A stretch of DNA of 6,208 bases from an uncultured beta proteobacterium (GCA_903859265.1 CAIOLZ010000462.1:1-6208), one strand, 5' to 3'; shown: positions 1-5,750, counted from the stretch's first letter. Program-made: numbers and translations. The notes: generated by a model not told the origin, from the letters alone.

Positions 1-1586
1 ATTTTGCGGATGAAATTGCGGTGCAAATGGAAAGGTGCCATCCACAGTTTGCGCAACTTTGGCAGTCGGCTCTGGCTGGCCAAATGCACGAAAACATGTT
101 CCATATCGGAAGTGATGGCGGCATCCGCCGTGATGTGACTGATGTCGGTATAAAGACGCGCCGTGCGGGGGTTGTAGTTGCCGGTGGACAAATGGCCGTA
201 GCGCTTGAGCTGTTTGCCTTCACGCCTTGTTACCAGCATCATCTTGGCGTGGGTTTTGAGGCCGACAACGCCGTACACCACCTGCGCTCCGATGGACTCC
301 AGCATTTCCGCCCAGTTGATATTGGCCTCTTCGTCAAAACGCGCCTTGAGCTCCACCACCACCATCACTTCCTTGCCTCGGCGCACACCCTCGCGCAGCA
401 AATCCATCAACTCGGAATCGGCCCCGGTACGGTAAATCGTCTGCTTGATAGCCAGCACATTGGGGTCGTTGACGGCCTCGCGCAGAAATGCCAATACACC
501 GTCAAAACTCTCAAACGGCTGGTGAATCAGGATGTCATGTTGCTTGAGTTGCTCAAACATCGACTGCCCCGGTTGAATCAGGCGTGGATAGGCGCCGCGA
601 TAAGGCGTGAAACACAAGTCCGGCCGGTCCACCAGGTCAATCAATTGGGTCAGGCGCACCAGATTGACCGGACCCGGAACCCGAAACAAGGACTTCTGCG
701 GCAGCTCAAACTGGTCGAGCAAAAAGTTCGACAAAAACTCCGAACAACCGGCAGACACTTCCAGCCGCACAGCCTGCCCGTAGTGGCGGTGCACCAGGCC
801 CTGTCGCAACGCAGTGCGCAGGTTTTTGACGTCTTCTTCGTCCACCGCCAGATCGGAGTGGCGCGTCACCCGGAACTGTGAAAACTGCCCTACCGTGCGT
901 CCGACAAAAAGCGCATCCAGATGGGCCCGAATCACACTGGAGAGCGACACCAATATCAATTTGCCGCCGGACACGCGGTCAGGCATACGAATGAGGCGTG
1001 GCAAGACGCGCGGGACTTTGACGATCGCGATTTCGTTCTCGCGTCCAAATGCGTCTTTGCCGCCCAGCCGGACGATAAAGTTGAGCGACTTGTTGGCCAC
1101 TTGCGGGAACGGGTGGGAGGGGTCCAGGCCCACTGGAACCAGCAGGGGTTTGACCTCGCGGTCGAAATACTGTTTTACCCAGGCACGCTGGGATGCGTTG
1201 CGCTCGCCGTGGGCCAGGATGTGTATGCCTTGCGCCTCAAATGCCGGCAGCAACTTTTCGTTGTAAAGCGCATATTGACGAGCCACCAGGGCGTGCAGCG
1301 AAGCAGCCAGTCGATCGAAGGTATCGACCGTAAAAGTACCCTTTTGGTCCTTGGAGCGGTTGGCAATCAGGTGCGGCTCTGCCCGCACCTCGAAGAATTC
1401 ATCGAGGTTGGACGACACGATGCACAGGTAACGCAGGCGCTCCAGCAGCGGCACGTCTTCACGCTCCGCCCAGTTAAACACCCGCTCATTGAAAGCAAGA
1501 ATGCTGTGGTCACGGTCAAGCAGTTGCGGCAAACCGCCGGCCAGATGGCCCGATGCAGGAACAGGATGCTGCATTGATGCGACCAT
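1..1586 (-). CDS. ppk1: Polyphosphate kinase 1 (partial, C-terminus off the left edge)
   Basis: This enzyme reversibly transfers the ATP gamma-phosphate onto inorganic polyphosphate and is usually membrane-associated. The first 528 residues are present; E. coli PPK1 has 688, so about a quarter is missing. The N domain opens with RDHSILAFNERV and continues with NLDEFFEVR. The head domain follows, then the C1 catalytic domain. Three active-site residues are visible: Arg386 in TIYRTG, Arg416 in ARFDEEANINW, and the autophosphorylated His446 in GLKTHAKM. These match E. coli Arg375, Arg405 and His435 with one constant offset of 11, so no indel or frameshift lies between them. The second conserved histidine region (E. 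coli His592) would lie beyond the edge. ATG at 1586 is chosen because AAGGAG lies 7 nt upstream. The gene lies 83 bp downstream of the metallophosphoesterase on the same strand and may be co-transcribed with it. The family call is firm. Confidence 0.97.
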   Translation of the reverse strand, partial: MVASMQHPVPASGHLAGGLPQLLDRDHSILAFNERVFNWAEREDVPLLERLRYLCIVSSNLDEFFEVRAEPHLIANRSKDQKGTFTVDTFDRLAASLHALVARQYALYNEKLLPAFEAQGIHILAHGERNASQRAWVKQYFDREVKPLLVPVGLDPSHPFPQVANKSLNFIVRLGGKDAFGRENEIAIVKVPRVLPRLIRMPDRVSGGKLILVSLSSVIRAHLDALFVGRTVGQFSQFRVTRHSDLAVDEEDVKNLRTALRQGLVHRHYGQAVRLEVSAGCSEFLSNFLLDQFELPQKSLFRVPGPVNLVRLTQLIDLVDRPDLCFTPYRGAYPRLIQPGQSMFEQLKQHDILIHQPFESFDGVLAFLREAVNDPNVLAIKQTIYRTGADSELMDLLREGVRRGKEVMVVVELKARFDEEANINWAEMLESIGAQVVYGVVGLKTHAKMMLVTRREGKQLKRYGHLSTGNYNPRTARLYTDISHITADAAITSDMEHVFVHLASQSRLPKLRKLWMAPFHLHRNFIRK

Positions 1587-1593
1587 AGGTGTG

Positions 1594-1599
1594 CTCCTT
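1594..1599 (-). promoter_or_regulatory. Shine-Dalgarno of ppk1
   Basis: AAGGAG on the minus strand, 7 nt before the ATG at 1586. It is the best ribosome binding site in the left block and fixes the ppk1 start. It suggests ppk1 is translated independently rather than coupled to the upstream gene. Confidence 0.8.
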
Positions 1600-1618
1600 G
1601 TAGTGATTCGTTATTGGA

Positions 1619-1664
1619 GTCTGAGTTTACAGACCCCAAATCACCAAAGCCGGCACGTGGCGGC
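1619..1664 (-). repeat. Two short inverted repeats in the gap before ppk1
   Basis: The 83-bp gap between the metallophosphoesterase stop and ppk1 holds two dyads. One is at 1649-1664: GCCG arms around a CACGTG core with one mismatch, 5 nt after the stop of the upstream gene. The other is at 1619-1634: GTCTG/CAGAC arms with a 6-nt loop. Neither is followed by a T-tract on the minus strand, so they are poor intrinsic terminators. They could fold in the mRNA or act as an operator for ppk1. I found no convincing -35/-10 pair in the gap. Confidence 0.35.
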
Positions 1665-1669
1665 AGGAA

Positions 1670-2542
1670 TCAGGCGCTCACGCCCAACAGTGGCAGCTTG
1701 GTCATGGCCTTGGCCTGCTGGGTCAGGATGTCGTCCCAATGCACGATTTCAAGACTGCCGTCCATGTGCTCGATCAGCGCACTGCGGCTTTCAACCCAAT
1801 CGCCATCATTGCAGTACAAAACTCCGTTGATGTCGCGCATTTCGGCACGGTGGATATGGCCACACACCACGCCATCATGTCCACGGTTGCGGGCTTCCGT
1901 CGCCACGGCCACTTCAAAGTCCGTCACGTAGTTCAGTGCCGATTTGACCTTGCCTTTCAGGTACGCAGAAAGCGACCAGTACGGCAACCCCATGCGTGCC
2001 CGCAGGCTGTTGAAGTGGCGGTTCAAACGCAGCGTCAATTCATAGGCGTTGTCCCCCAGATACGCCAGCCACTTGGCACACTGGATCACGCCGTCAAAGT
2101 AGTCACCGTGGGTGATCCAGAGTTTGCGTCCGTCCGCGGTCGTGTGCACGGTGTCCTGATGCACCTCGATGCCACCAAATTGGTGACCGACAAAGCCGCG
2201 CGCGAACTCGTCATGGTTACCCGGCACAAACACCACACGGCAGCCTTTGCGCGCACGACGCAGCAGCTTTTGGACTACGTCGTTGTGCGCTTGTGGCCAG
2301 AACCAGCGCCGGCGCAGTTGCCAGCCGTCCACAATGTCGCCCACCAGATACAGGTATTCGCTGTTGTGGTGTTTCAGGAAATCAAGAAGCGCGCCGGCCT
2401 GGCACCCTGCGGTTCCGAGATGGATATCGGAAATAAAAATTGCTCGGCAGCGTTGGCCTGTGTGGTCTTCTTCATGATCATGGCCGACGCCGGCAGCAAG
2501 ACCTGGCCAGTCATTTCCAAAGGCTTCAAAAGCAGTGCGCAT
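1670..2542 (-). CDS. LpxH-like metallophosphoesterase (UDP-2,3-diacylglucosamine diphosphatase family)
   Basis: A 290-residue calcineurin-type phosphoesterase of the COG2908 type. All dimetal ligand motifs are present in order: SDIHLG (Asp39, His41), VGDIVDGW (Asp69), PGNHDE (Asn109, His110), THGDYFD (His145) and CGHIHRAE (His229, His231). LpxH enzymes cleave UDP-2,3-diacylglucosamine to lipid X in lipid A synthesis. This protein is longer than the roughly 240-residue E. coli LpxH and carries the QLRRRWFWPQAHNDVVQK segment typical of a paralogous group often annotated as diphosphatase without proof. The substrate is therefore open, and I give no gene symbol. Residues 1-32, before the first beta strand, are poorly conserved-looking and His/Asp-rich. 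The ATG at 2542 overlaps the stop of the acyltransferase by one base (TGATG), which points to translational coupling and supports this start. It probably acts on the cytoplasmic face of the inner membrane. Confidence 0.88.
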   Translation of the reverse strand: MRTAFEAFGNDWPGLAAGVGHDHEEDHTGQRCRAIFISDIHLGTAGCQAGALLDFLKHHNSEYLYLVGDIVDGWQLRRRWFWPQAHNDVVQKLLRRARKGCRVVFVPGNHDEFARGFVGHQFGGIEVHQDTVHTTADGRKLWITHGDYFDGVIQCAKWLAYLGDNAYELTLRLNRHFNSLRARMGLPYWSLSAYLKGKVKSALNYVTDFEVAVATEARNRGHDGVVCGHIHRAEMRDINGVLYCNDGDWVESRSALIEHMDGSLEIVHWDDILTQQAKAMTKLPLLGVSA

Positions 2543-3372
2543 CAGACCCCCAAAAAGTGTTTGCGGTAACGGGAAGGCAGGTCGGCAATGCGCAATAGCA
2601 TTGGCAAGTCGGCCGTGTTGAAATCAGGATCCCAAGCCGGTGCGCCCAGGACCTTGGCGCCCAGACGCAGATAGCCTTTGATCAGAGCAGGCGGCTCTAC
2701 GTCGAGCGTCGAGTCAAGCTGTTCGATCGGCAACGGCAAACGCGGACGCACGTGGTATTCGATACCGGCAAGGTGGGTTTGCCGGAGCATGCGCCAGATG
2801 CTGGCCGCAACATCACCGCTTACCAACCCGTTGTGCAGCATGGGCACACTGGCACAACCGATCATGGTGTCGAGCTGATTGCGCTGCATGAAGTCGGCCA
2901 GAGCTCCCCAGAGCGCCATGATGACGCCACCGTGCCGGTGGTCCGGATGCACGCAGCTGCGACCGAGCTCGACCATGCGCTCACGCAAAAAGCGCAGTCG
3001 CGTCAGATCGAATTCGGTATCGCTGTAAGTGCTGCCAACCCGCTTGGCTTGCACCGGAGTCAAAACGCGGTAAGTGCCTACCACCTGTTGCGTGAGCTGG
3101 TCACGCACCAGAACATGCTCGCAATAGTTGTCGAACAAATCTACGTCGTGGCCTTCTATGGGTGTACTCAAGCGCGCACCCATTTCACCTGCAAACACGT
3201 TGAAGCGCAGCCGCTGTGCTTCGCGGACGTCATCCAAATGGCGCGCCCACGAGACTTCGATCCCCGCAAGCGTCGCTTGGGTCTGCATGCCCGCCGTGCG
3301 AAGAGTAGCCGCAGGCGACAGGCCTGCGTCGAGGTGCGGCGTTGCTGGCAAACCATTCATCCGTTGTTCCAT
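2542..3372 (-). CDS. olsB: OlsB-like ornithine N-acyltransferase (GNAT fold, Acetyltransf_5 type)
   Basis: The 276-residue product resembles L-ornithine N-alpha-acyltransferases (COG3176/PF13444), which use 3-hydroxyacyl-ACP to make lyso-ornithine lipid, the precursor of phosphorus-free ornithine lipids. The core starts near residue 38. Visible family segments are AQRLRFNVFAGEMGA (53-66), DLFDNYCEHVLVRD (78-91), VGTYRVLTP (98-106) and the signature ELGRSCVHPDHRHGGVIMALW (from 135). The C-terminus ends in SRYRKHFLGV. The first 35 residues are low in conserved features, so the start is uncertain. ATG 3372 is chosen over an upstream TTG at 3390; ATG 3360, with GGA 7 nt ahead, is also possible. 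No olsA-type O-acyltransferase is in the window. The gene overlaps the downstream phosphoesterase by one base, so both are likely one operon. Family is confident; ornithine as substrate is inferred. Related proteins may acylate other amines. Confidence 0.8.
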   Translation of the reverse strand: MEQRMNGLPATPHLDAGLSPAATLRTAGMQTQATLAGIEVSWARHLDDVREAQRLRFNVFAGEMGARLSTPIEGHDVDLFDNYCEHVLVRDQLTQQVVGTYRVLTPVQAKRVGSTYSDTEFDLTRLRFLRERMVELGRSCVHPDHRHGGVIMALWGALADFMQRNQLDTMIGCASVPMLHNGLVSGDVAASIWRMLRQTHLAGIEYHVRPRLPLPIEQLDSTLDVEPPALIKGYLRLGAKVLGAPAWDPDFNTADLPMLLRIADLPSRYRKHFLGV

Positions 3373-3400
3373 TTTTATTGCTTGTCCCAATGCGTTGCAG

Positions 3401-3424
3401 AAAAAAGCCCCGGGGTCGGGGCTT
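3401..3424 (-). terminator. Rho-independent terminator of the TRASH-arsC unit
   Basis: On the minus strand a 7-bp stem (AAGCCCC / GGGGCTT, arms 3424-3418 and 3411-3405) closes a 6-nt loop, and a T-tract follows directly, reading TTTTTT at 3406-3401. On the plus strand no T-tract follows, so termination is directional. It lies about 250 nt after the arsC stop and 29 nt before the OlsB-like ATG, so it should insulate the acyltransferase operon from the arsenic unit. Confidence 0.85.
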
Positions 3425-3644
3425 CAGTGATGACTTGAGGGCAGACCGCATTGCCAGGGCAACCATCGTCAGGCGGCACCCCTCGGCAGCGCTCCATTGG
3501 CGCGCAAAAAACCAGCGGCATGGGCAGCGCGTTTACGGAGGATTGAGCCATCAAGTTCATGGTCGCAATTCTGCGGACCGGGCATGACTCAGGGATGGCA
3601 TTGGCATGAAGAATTGATGACAGTGCCTCGATACAACAACTGTC

Positions 3645-3665
3645 CGGCACGGAAATCACGTGCCG
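3645..3665 (-). terminator. Hairpin after the arsC stop (weak terminator or mRNA stabiliser)
   Basis: A perfect 7-bp stem (CGGCACG / CGTGCCG) with a 7-nt loop begins 8 nt after the arsC stop codon. The following minus-strand bases (GACAGTTGTTG) are not a real T-tract, so intrinsic termination would be inefficient. A 3' mRNA-stabilising role, or partial termination ahead of the stronger terminator at 3424-3401, fits better. Confidence 0.45.
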
Positions 3666-3673
3666 ATGGAATC

Positions 3674-4168
3674 TCAGGCGGTCCCGATTTTTTGCAAACT
3701 GGCCTTGATGCCCATACGGTCCAGGGACGAGGTGGGCAGAGCCACCAGCAACTCGATGCGCTTGCGAAGGTTGGCGGCGGCGGCAACCATTGCCTGACTC
3801 TTTTGCGCGTTGTCGCCTTCGACGGCGGCAGGGTCAGGCACGCTCCAGTGTGCCGTGATGGGTTGTCCAGGCCACACCGGACACTGGGTTTCGGCAGCGT
3901 CGTCGCACACCGTCAGCACATAGTCCATGACCGGCGCACCCGGCGCGGCAAATTCATCCCACGATTTGCTGCGTAAACCGTCAGTCGGCAAACCCGCATT
4001 TTTCAGGAATGCAATCGCAAAGGGGTTCACGCTGCCGGCAGGAAAACTGCCTGCCGAGAAGGCCCTGAAGCGCCCCTTGCCCAACACATTGAGTTGCACC
4101 TCGGCCAGCAAGCTTCGGCCCGAATTGCTGGTGCATAAAAACAAAACGTTGAATACTTTTTCAGTCAT
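3674..4168 (-). CDS. arsC: Arsenate reductase ArsC, low-molecular-weight phosphatase fold
   Basis: A 164-residue cytoplasmic enzyme that reduces arsenate to arsenite through a cysteine relay. The P-loop LCTSNSGRS gives the CX5R motif with nucleophile Cys12 and Arg18. The relay pair is Cys88 and Cys96 in VCDDAAETQCPVWPG, and the general acid is Asp112 in the segment TAHWSVPDPAAVEG. The paired cysteines together with the PVWPG and HW..PDPAAVEG wording separate it from plain protein-tyrosine phosphatases and from glutaredoxin-type ArsC. Thioredoxin coupling is likely by family. The P-loop reads CTSNSGR where CTGNSAR or CTHNSAR is common, a mild variant. ATG 4168 is chosen because GGAG lies 8 nt upstream; a GTG at 4177 overlaps that site. 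No arsR, arsB or acr3 gene is in the window, so the efflux partner must be elsewhere. The TRASH-like gene lies 40 bp upstream on the same strand. Confidence 0.93.
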   Translation of the reverse strand: MTEKVFNVLFLCTSNSGRSLLAEVQLNVLGKGRFRAFSAGSFPAGSVNPFAIAFLKNAGLPTDGLRSKSWDEFAAPGAPVMDYVLTVCDDAAETQCPVWPGQPITAHWSVPDPAAVEGDNAQKSQAMVAAAANLRKRIELLVALPTSSLDRMGIKASLQKIGTA

Positions 4169-4176
4169 GAAGAACA

Positions 4177-4180
4177 CTCC
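4177..4180 (-). promoter_or_regulatory. Shine-Dalgarno that decides the arsC start
   Basis: GGAG on the minus strand, 8 nt before ATG 4168. It overlaps the alternative in-frame GTG at 4177, which argues against that codon being the start. Confidence 0.7.
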
Positions 4181-4208
4181 GGGACGGCGGGAAACACGTG
4201 GTTAAGGC

Positions 4209-4430
4209 TTATCGGCGAGGCTTGAACAGCTTTTCCTTGCACTGCACAGAGCAAAAAAACTCAGCCCTGCCGAGGACCCCCACCGTCACGCCCTCTGATT
4301 GCGGATGGTGCTTGGAGCAAACATAGCAAGAGCGCGTTTTATTGGAAGTTCCAAAACCTGACCCGGACTTTTTCTTGACATAGCGCAGGCCATCATCGCG
4401 AATGCTTTCGCTCGAAGAATGGGTTGTCAT
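4209..4430 (-). CDS. Small TRASH/YHS-like Cys4 metal-binding protein
   Basis: A 73-residue basic protein. Residues 1-33 are Ser/Lys/Gly-rich and probably flexible. The C-terminal half has four cysteines: Cys35 and Cys38 in CYVCSKHH, and Cys60 and Cys64 in FFCSVQCKEKLF. The spacing C-X2-C-X21-C-X3-C contains the TRASH pattern (C-X19-22-C-X3-C), and FFCSVQCKEKLF closely resembles the end of TRASH/YHS domains, known in heavy-metal sensing and handling. There is no signal peptide or membrane segment. GGGAG lies 8 nt before ATG 4430, which is preferred over an in-frame ATG at 4469. It is the first gene of a likely two-gene unit with arsC, 40 bp downstream. A role in binding As(III) or another thiophilic metal is inferred from this context. 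A structural zinc finger with an unrelated function is the alternative. I know of no characterised close homologue. Confidence 0.75.
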   Translation of the reverse strand: MTTHSSSESIRDDGLRYVKKKSGSGFGTSNKTRSCYVCSKHHPQSEGVTVGVLGRAEFFCSVQCKEKLFKPRR

Positions 4431-4438
4431 TATCGAAA

Positions 4439-4443
4439 CTCCC
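4439..4443 (-). promoter_or_regulatory. Shine-Dalgarno that decides the TRASH-like gene start
   Basis: GGGAG on the minus strand with an 8-nt spacer to ATG 4430. It lies inside the longer reading frame that would begin at 4469 and has no matching site in front of that earlier ATG. Confidence 0.65.
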
Positions 4444-4483
4444 GGTTCAGATTTTTTGCAGCATGACATCGTATTGCCGATAA

Positions 4484-4496
4484 ATTACAAATTTGT
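4484..4496 (-). promoter_or_regulatory. Palindrome and possible -10 in front of the TRASH-arsC unit
   Basis: ACAAATTTGT (4487-4496) is a perfect 10-bp palindrome in an AT-rich patch of otherwise GC-rich sequence. On the minus strand it overlaps TGTAAT (4489-4484), a 5/6 match to a sigma70 -10 box. No good -35 sits at the right distance. The overlap of a dyad with a -10 is what a repressor site looks like, and the gene start is 53 nt downstream. Promoter and operator roles are both inferred. Confidence 0.3.
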
Positions 4497-4560
4497 GAAC
4501 CATCTTCCACGGTGCCATCCTCCAAATTCGCACCCTGCCTGCCGGTTCCACTAGCTCAGC

Positions 4561-4589
4561 GTGACAAGCGTGTGACGCCGTTGGATAAA
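4561..4589 (+). promoter_or_regulatory. Sigma70-like promoter for the CBS-GGDEF gene
   Basis: GTGACA (4561-4566, 5/6 match to TTGACA), a 17-nt spacer, then GATAAA (4584-4589, 4/6 match to TATAAT). Transcription would begin near 4596, giving a leader of about 70 nt to the ATG at 4666, or about 16 nt to the alternative GTG at 4612. GTGAC occurs again at 4572-4576, exactly 11 bp after the first copy, so the -35 lies within a direct repeat that could be an activator or repressor site. Confidence 0.45.
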
Positions 4590-4665
4590 TGCGAAGGCAG
4601 GTCAAGCCGAAGTGCCAGAAATTGCCGCTGGTATTAGGATTAGCGGAGCGCAAGCCACCCAAACC

Positions 4666-5706
4666 ATGACCGAACTCGCACCCGAGTCCAACGCACCCGC
4701 CACCAAGGGACTGCAGCACCCCATGAACGCGGGCATGTTGGCGCGGGAAGTAGCAACCGTGACCCCGGAAGCTACCTGCAACGAAGTCATCAAAATTTTC
4801 AACGCTGAACCGTCGCTGACCAGCCTTGTGGTGGTGGATGGGCAGAAAAAAGTGCTCGGAGTTCTGCGCTCGCTCGATATTCTGCGGCGCGGAACAGAAG
4901 GCTACTTCCAGGAATTGCTGGGGCGGCGTTCCTGCACCCGGCTGATGGATCCCAACCCGCTGGTGTTCGACGCCGGCACACCGCTGCTGGAAATGTCGGC
5001 AGTTGTGTCCAAGCTCGACGATCGCCATTTGCTCGATGGCTTTTTTGTGACGCAAGCAGGCATTTACCAGGGTACTGGTCGCATGACGGAATTAATTCGC
5101 GCAGTGACCGAATTGCAGGTTTCGCTCGCACGCTACGCAAATCCGCTCACTTTGCTGCCCGGCAACGTGCCTATCGACCAACAAATTGACCTGCGGCTGC
5201 ACAAGGGCACGCGCTTCGTCGTGGGCTACTTCGATCTCGACAACTTCAAGGGCTTTAACGATGTCTATGGCTACCACGCCGGAGACGGGGTAATTCGCCT
5301 TGCCGCGCAGGTGCTGGCTGGCGTGACCGAGGCGAAGCACGACTTCCTCGGCCACATCGGCGGTGACGACTTTGTTCTGCTGCTGGAATCCGCAGATTGG
5401 GAGGAACGTATCCGCACCGCTTTGGCGCATTTTGACAAGCAGGTATTGGGGCACTTCAGACCGGAACATATCGCCGCTGGCGGTTTGTTCACGACGAACC
5501 GCCAAGGCGTGGAGGTCTTTCACCCCTTGGTGAGTTTGTCCGCCGGGCTGCTGCGCGTGGAACCCGGCAACTTTGACAGCCCCGCGGAAATCTCCGACCG
5601 TCTGGCTGAAGCCAAGAAACTGGCCAAGCAGACTGCGGGGAGCAGCTATTTTGTGGACCGCAGATCCGGCGCGCCGGCCTCGCTGTTTACGCCGCCCGGC
5701 GGCTAG
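4666..5706 (+). CDS. CBS-pair and GGDEF domain protein, putative diguanylate cyclase
   Basis: A 346-residue soluble protein with no membrane segment. A CBS pair comes first: CBS1 near 24-75 and CBS2 near 91-145, the latter starting LMDPNPLVFDAGTPL. A linker (RAVTELQVSLARYANPLTLLPGN) leads into the GGDEF domain, about 165-320. The metal-binding FDLDNFKGFND has Asp190, and the signature is HIGGDDF (Gly232-Phe236). GGDEF domains make cyclic-di-GMP from two GTP. Here the fourth signature residue is Asp instead of Glu, so activity is uncertain. The inhibitory I-site RxxD is absent (AKHD in its place). The LPGN and GGDDF wording is that of EAL-CBS-GGDEF proteins, but no EAL domain is encoded upstream. 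CBS pairs commonly bind adenine nucleotides, suggesting control by energy state. The start is uncertain: GTG 4612 and ATG 4723 are alternatives, none with a strong ribosome site. A response regulator gene follows 74 bp downstream. Confidence 0.88.
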   Translation: MTELAPESNAPATKGLQHPMNAGMLAREVATVTPEATCNEVIKIFNAEPSLTSLVVVDGQKKVLGVLRSLDILRRGTEGYFQELLGRRSCTRLMDPNPLVFDAGTPLLEMSAVVSKLDDRHLLDGFFVTQAGIYQGTGRMTELIRAVTELQVSLARYANPLTLLPGNVPIDQQIDLRLHKGTRFVVGYFDLDNFKGFNDVYGYHAGDGVIRLAAQVLAGVTEAKHDFLGHIGGDDFVLLLESADWEERIRTALAHFDKQVLGHFRPEHIAAGGLFTTNRQGVEVFHPLVSLSAGLLRVEPGNFDSPAEISDRLAEAKKLAKQTAGSSYFVDRRSGAPASLFTPPGG

Positions 5707-5750
5707 GGTGCCGAGCGGCAGCGAACGTCACACGCAAGCTGTATCCTTTC

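Larger units (their letters stand above)
3373..3673. other. Intergenic region between arsC and the OlsB-like gene
   Basis: About 300 bp without a recognised gene. On the minus strand it holds, in order, a perfect 7-bp hairpin just after the arsC stop (3665-3645), a possible 38-codon ORF (3585-3469, starting MPGPQNCDHELDG, no clear ribosome binding site, in-frame stop just upstream), a strong intrinsic terminator (3424-3401), and 28 bp leading to the acyltransferase start. The longer overlapping ORFs on both strands show no family resemblance. A weak promoter guess for the acyltransferase is CTGCAA (minus strand, near 3400) with TAAAAA 17 nt further, which would favour the ATG at 3360. No tRNA-like cloverleaf was seen. 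Confidence 0.5.

Noticed and set aside
21..881. Long plus-strand ORF of 286 codons, with another at 921-1577
   Set aside because: Both lie antisense to ppk1, whose motifs (THAKM, RFDEEAN, NLDEFFEVR) run continuously on the minus strand. The plus-strand translations show no family features.
1739..2569. Plus-strand ORF of 276 codons
   Set aside because: Antisense shadow of the metallophosphoesterase, which has all dimetal motifs on the minus strand.
3373..3390. TTG start at 3390 for the acyltransferase
   Set aside because: There is no ribosome binding site in front, it would place the start closer to the terminator, and in-frame ATG codons at 3372 and 3360 precede the conserved core.
2752..3438. 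Plus-strand ORF of 228 codons
   Set aside because: Antisense to the OlsB-like gene; composition is His/Gln/Arg-rich without domains, and it runs through the terminator.
3375..3659. Minus-strand ORF of 94 codons between arsC and the acyltransferase
   Set aside because: It reads through a strong intrinsic terminator into the acyltransferase leader and shows no recognisable family; probably chance.
4169..4177. GTG start for arsC at 4177, three codons upstream
   Set aside because: It overlaps the GGAG that is correctly spaced for ATG 4168.
4447..4521. Possible short leader peptide upstream of the TRASH gene (MAPWKMVHKFVIYRQ...), preceded by GGAGG
   Set aside because: The GGAGG directly abuts the first ATG with no spacer and is too far from the next one. 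The frame covers the candidate promoter, and no run of regulatory codons is present.
4447..5055. Minus-strand ORF of 202 codons opposite the GGDEF gene
   Set aside because: It overlaps the CBS-GGDEF coding region, which has clear domains on the plus strand. Its translation is shadow-like and crosses the promoter region.
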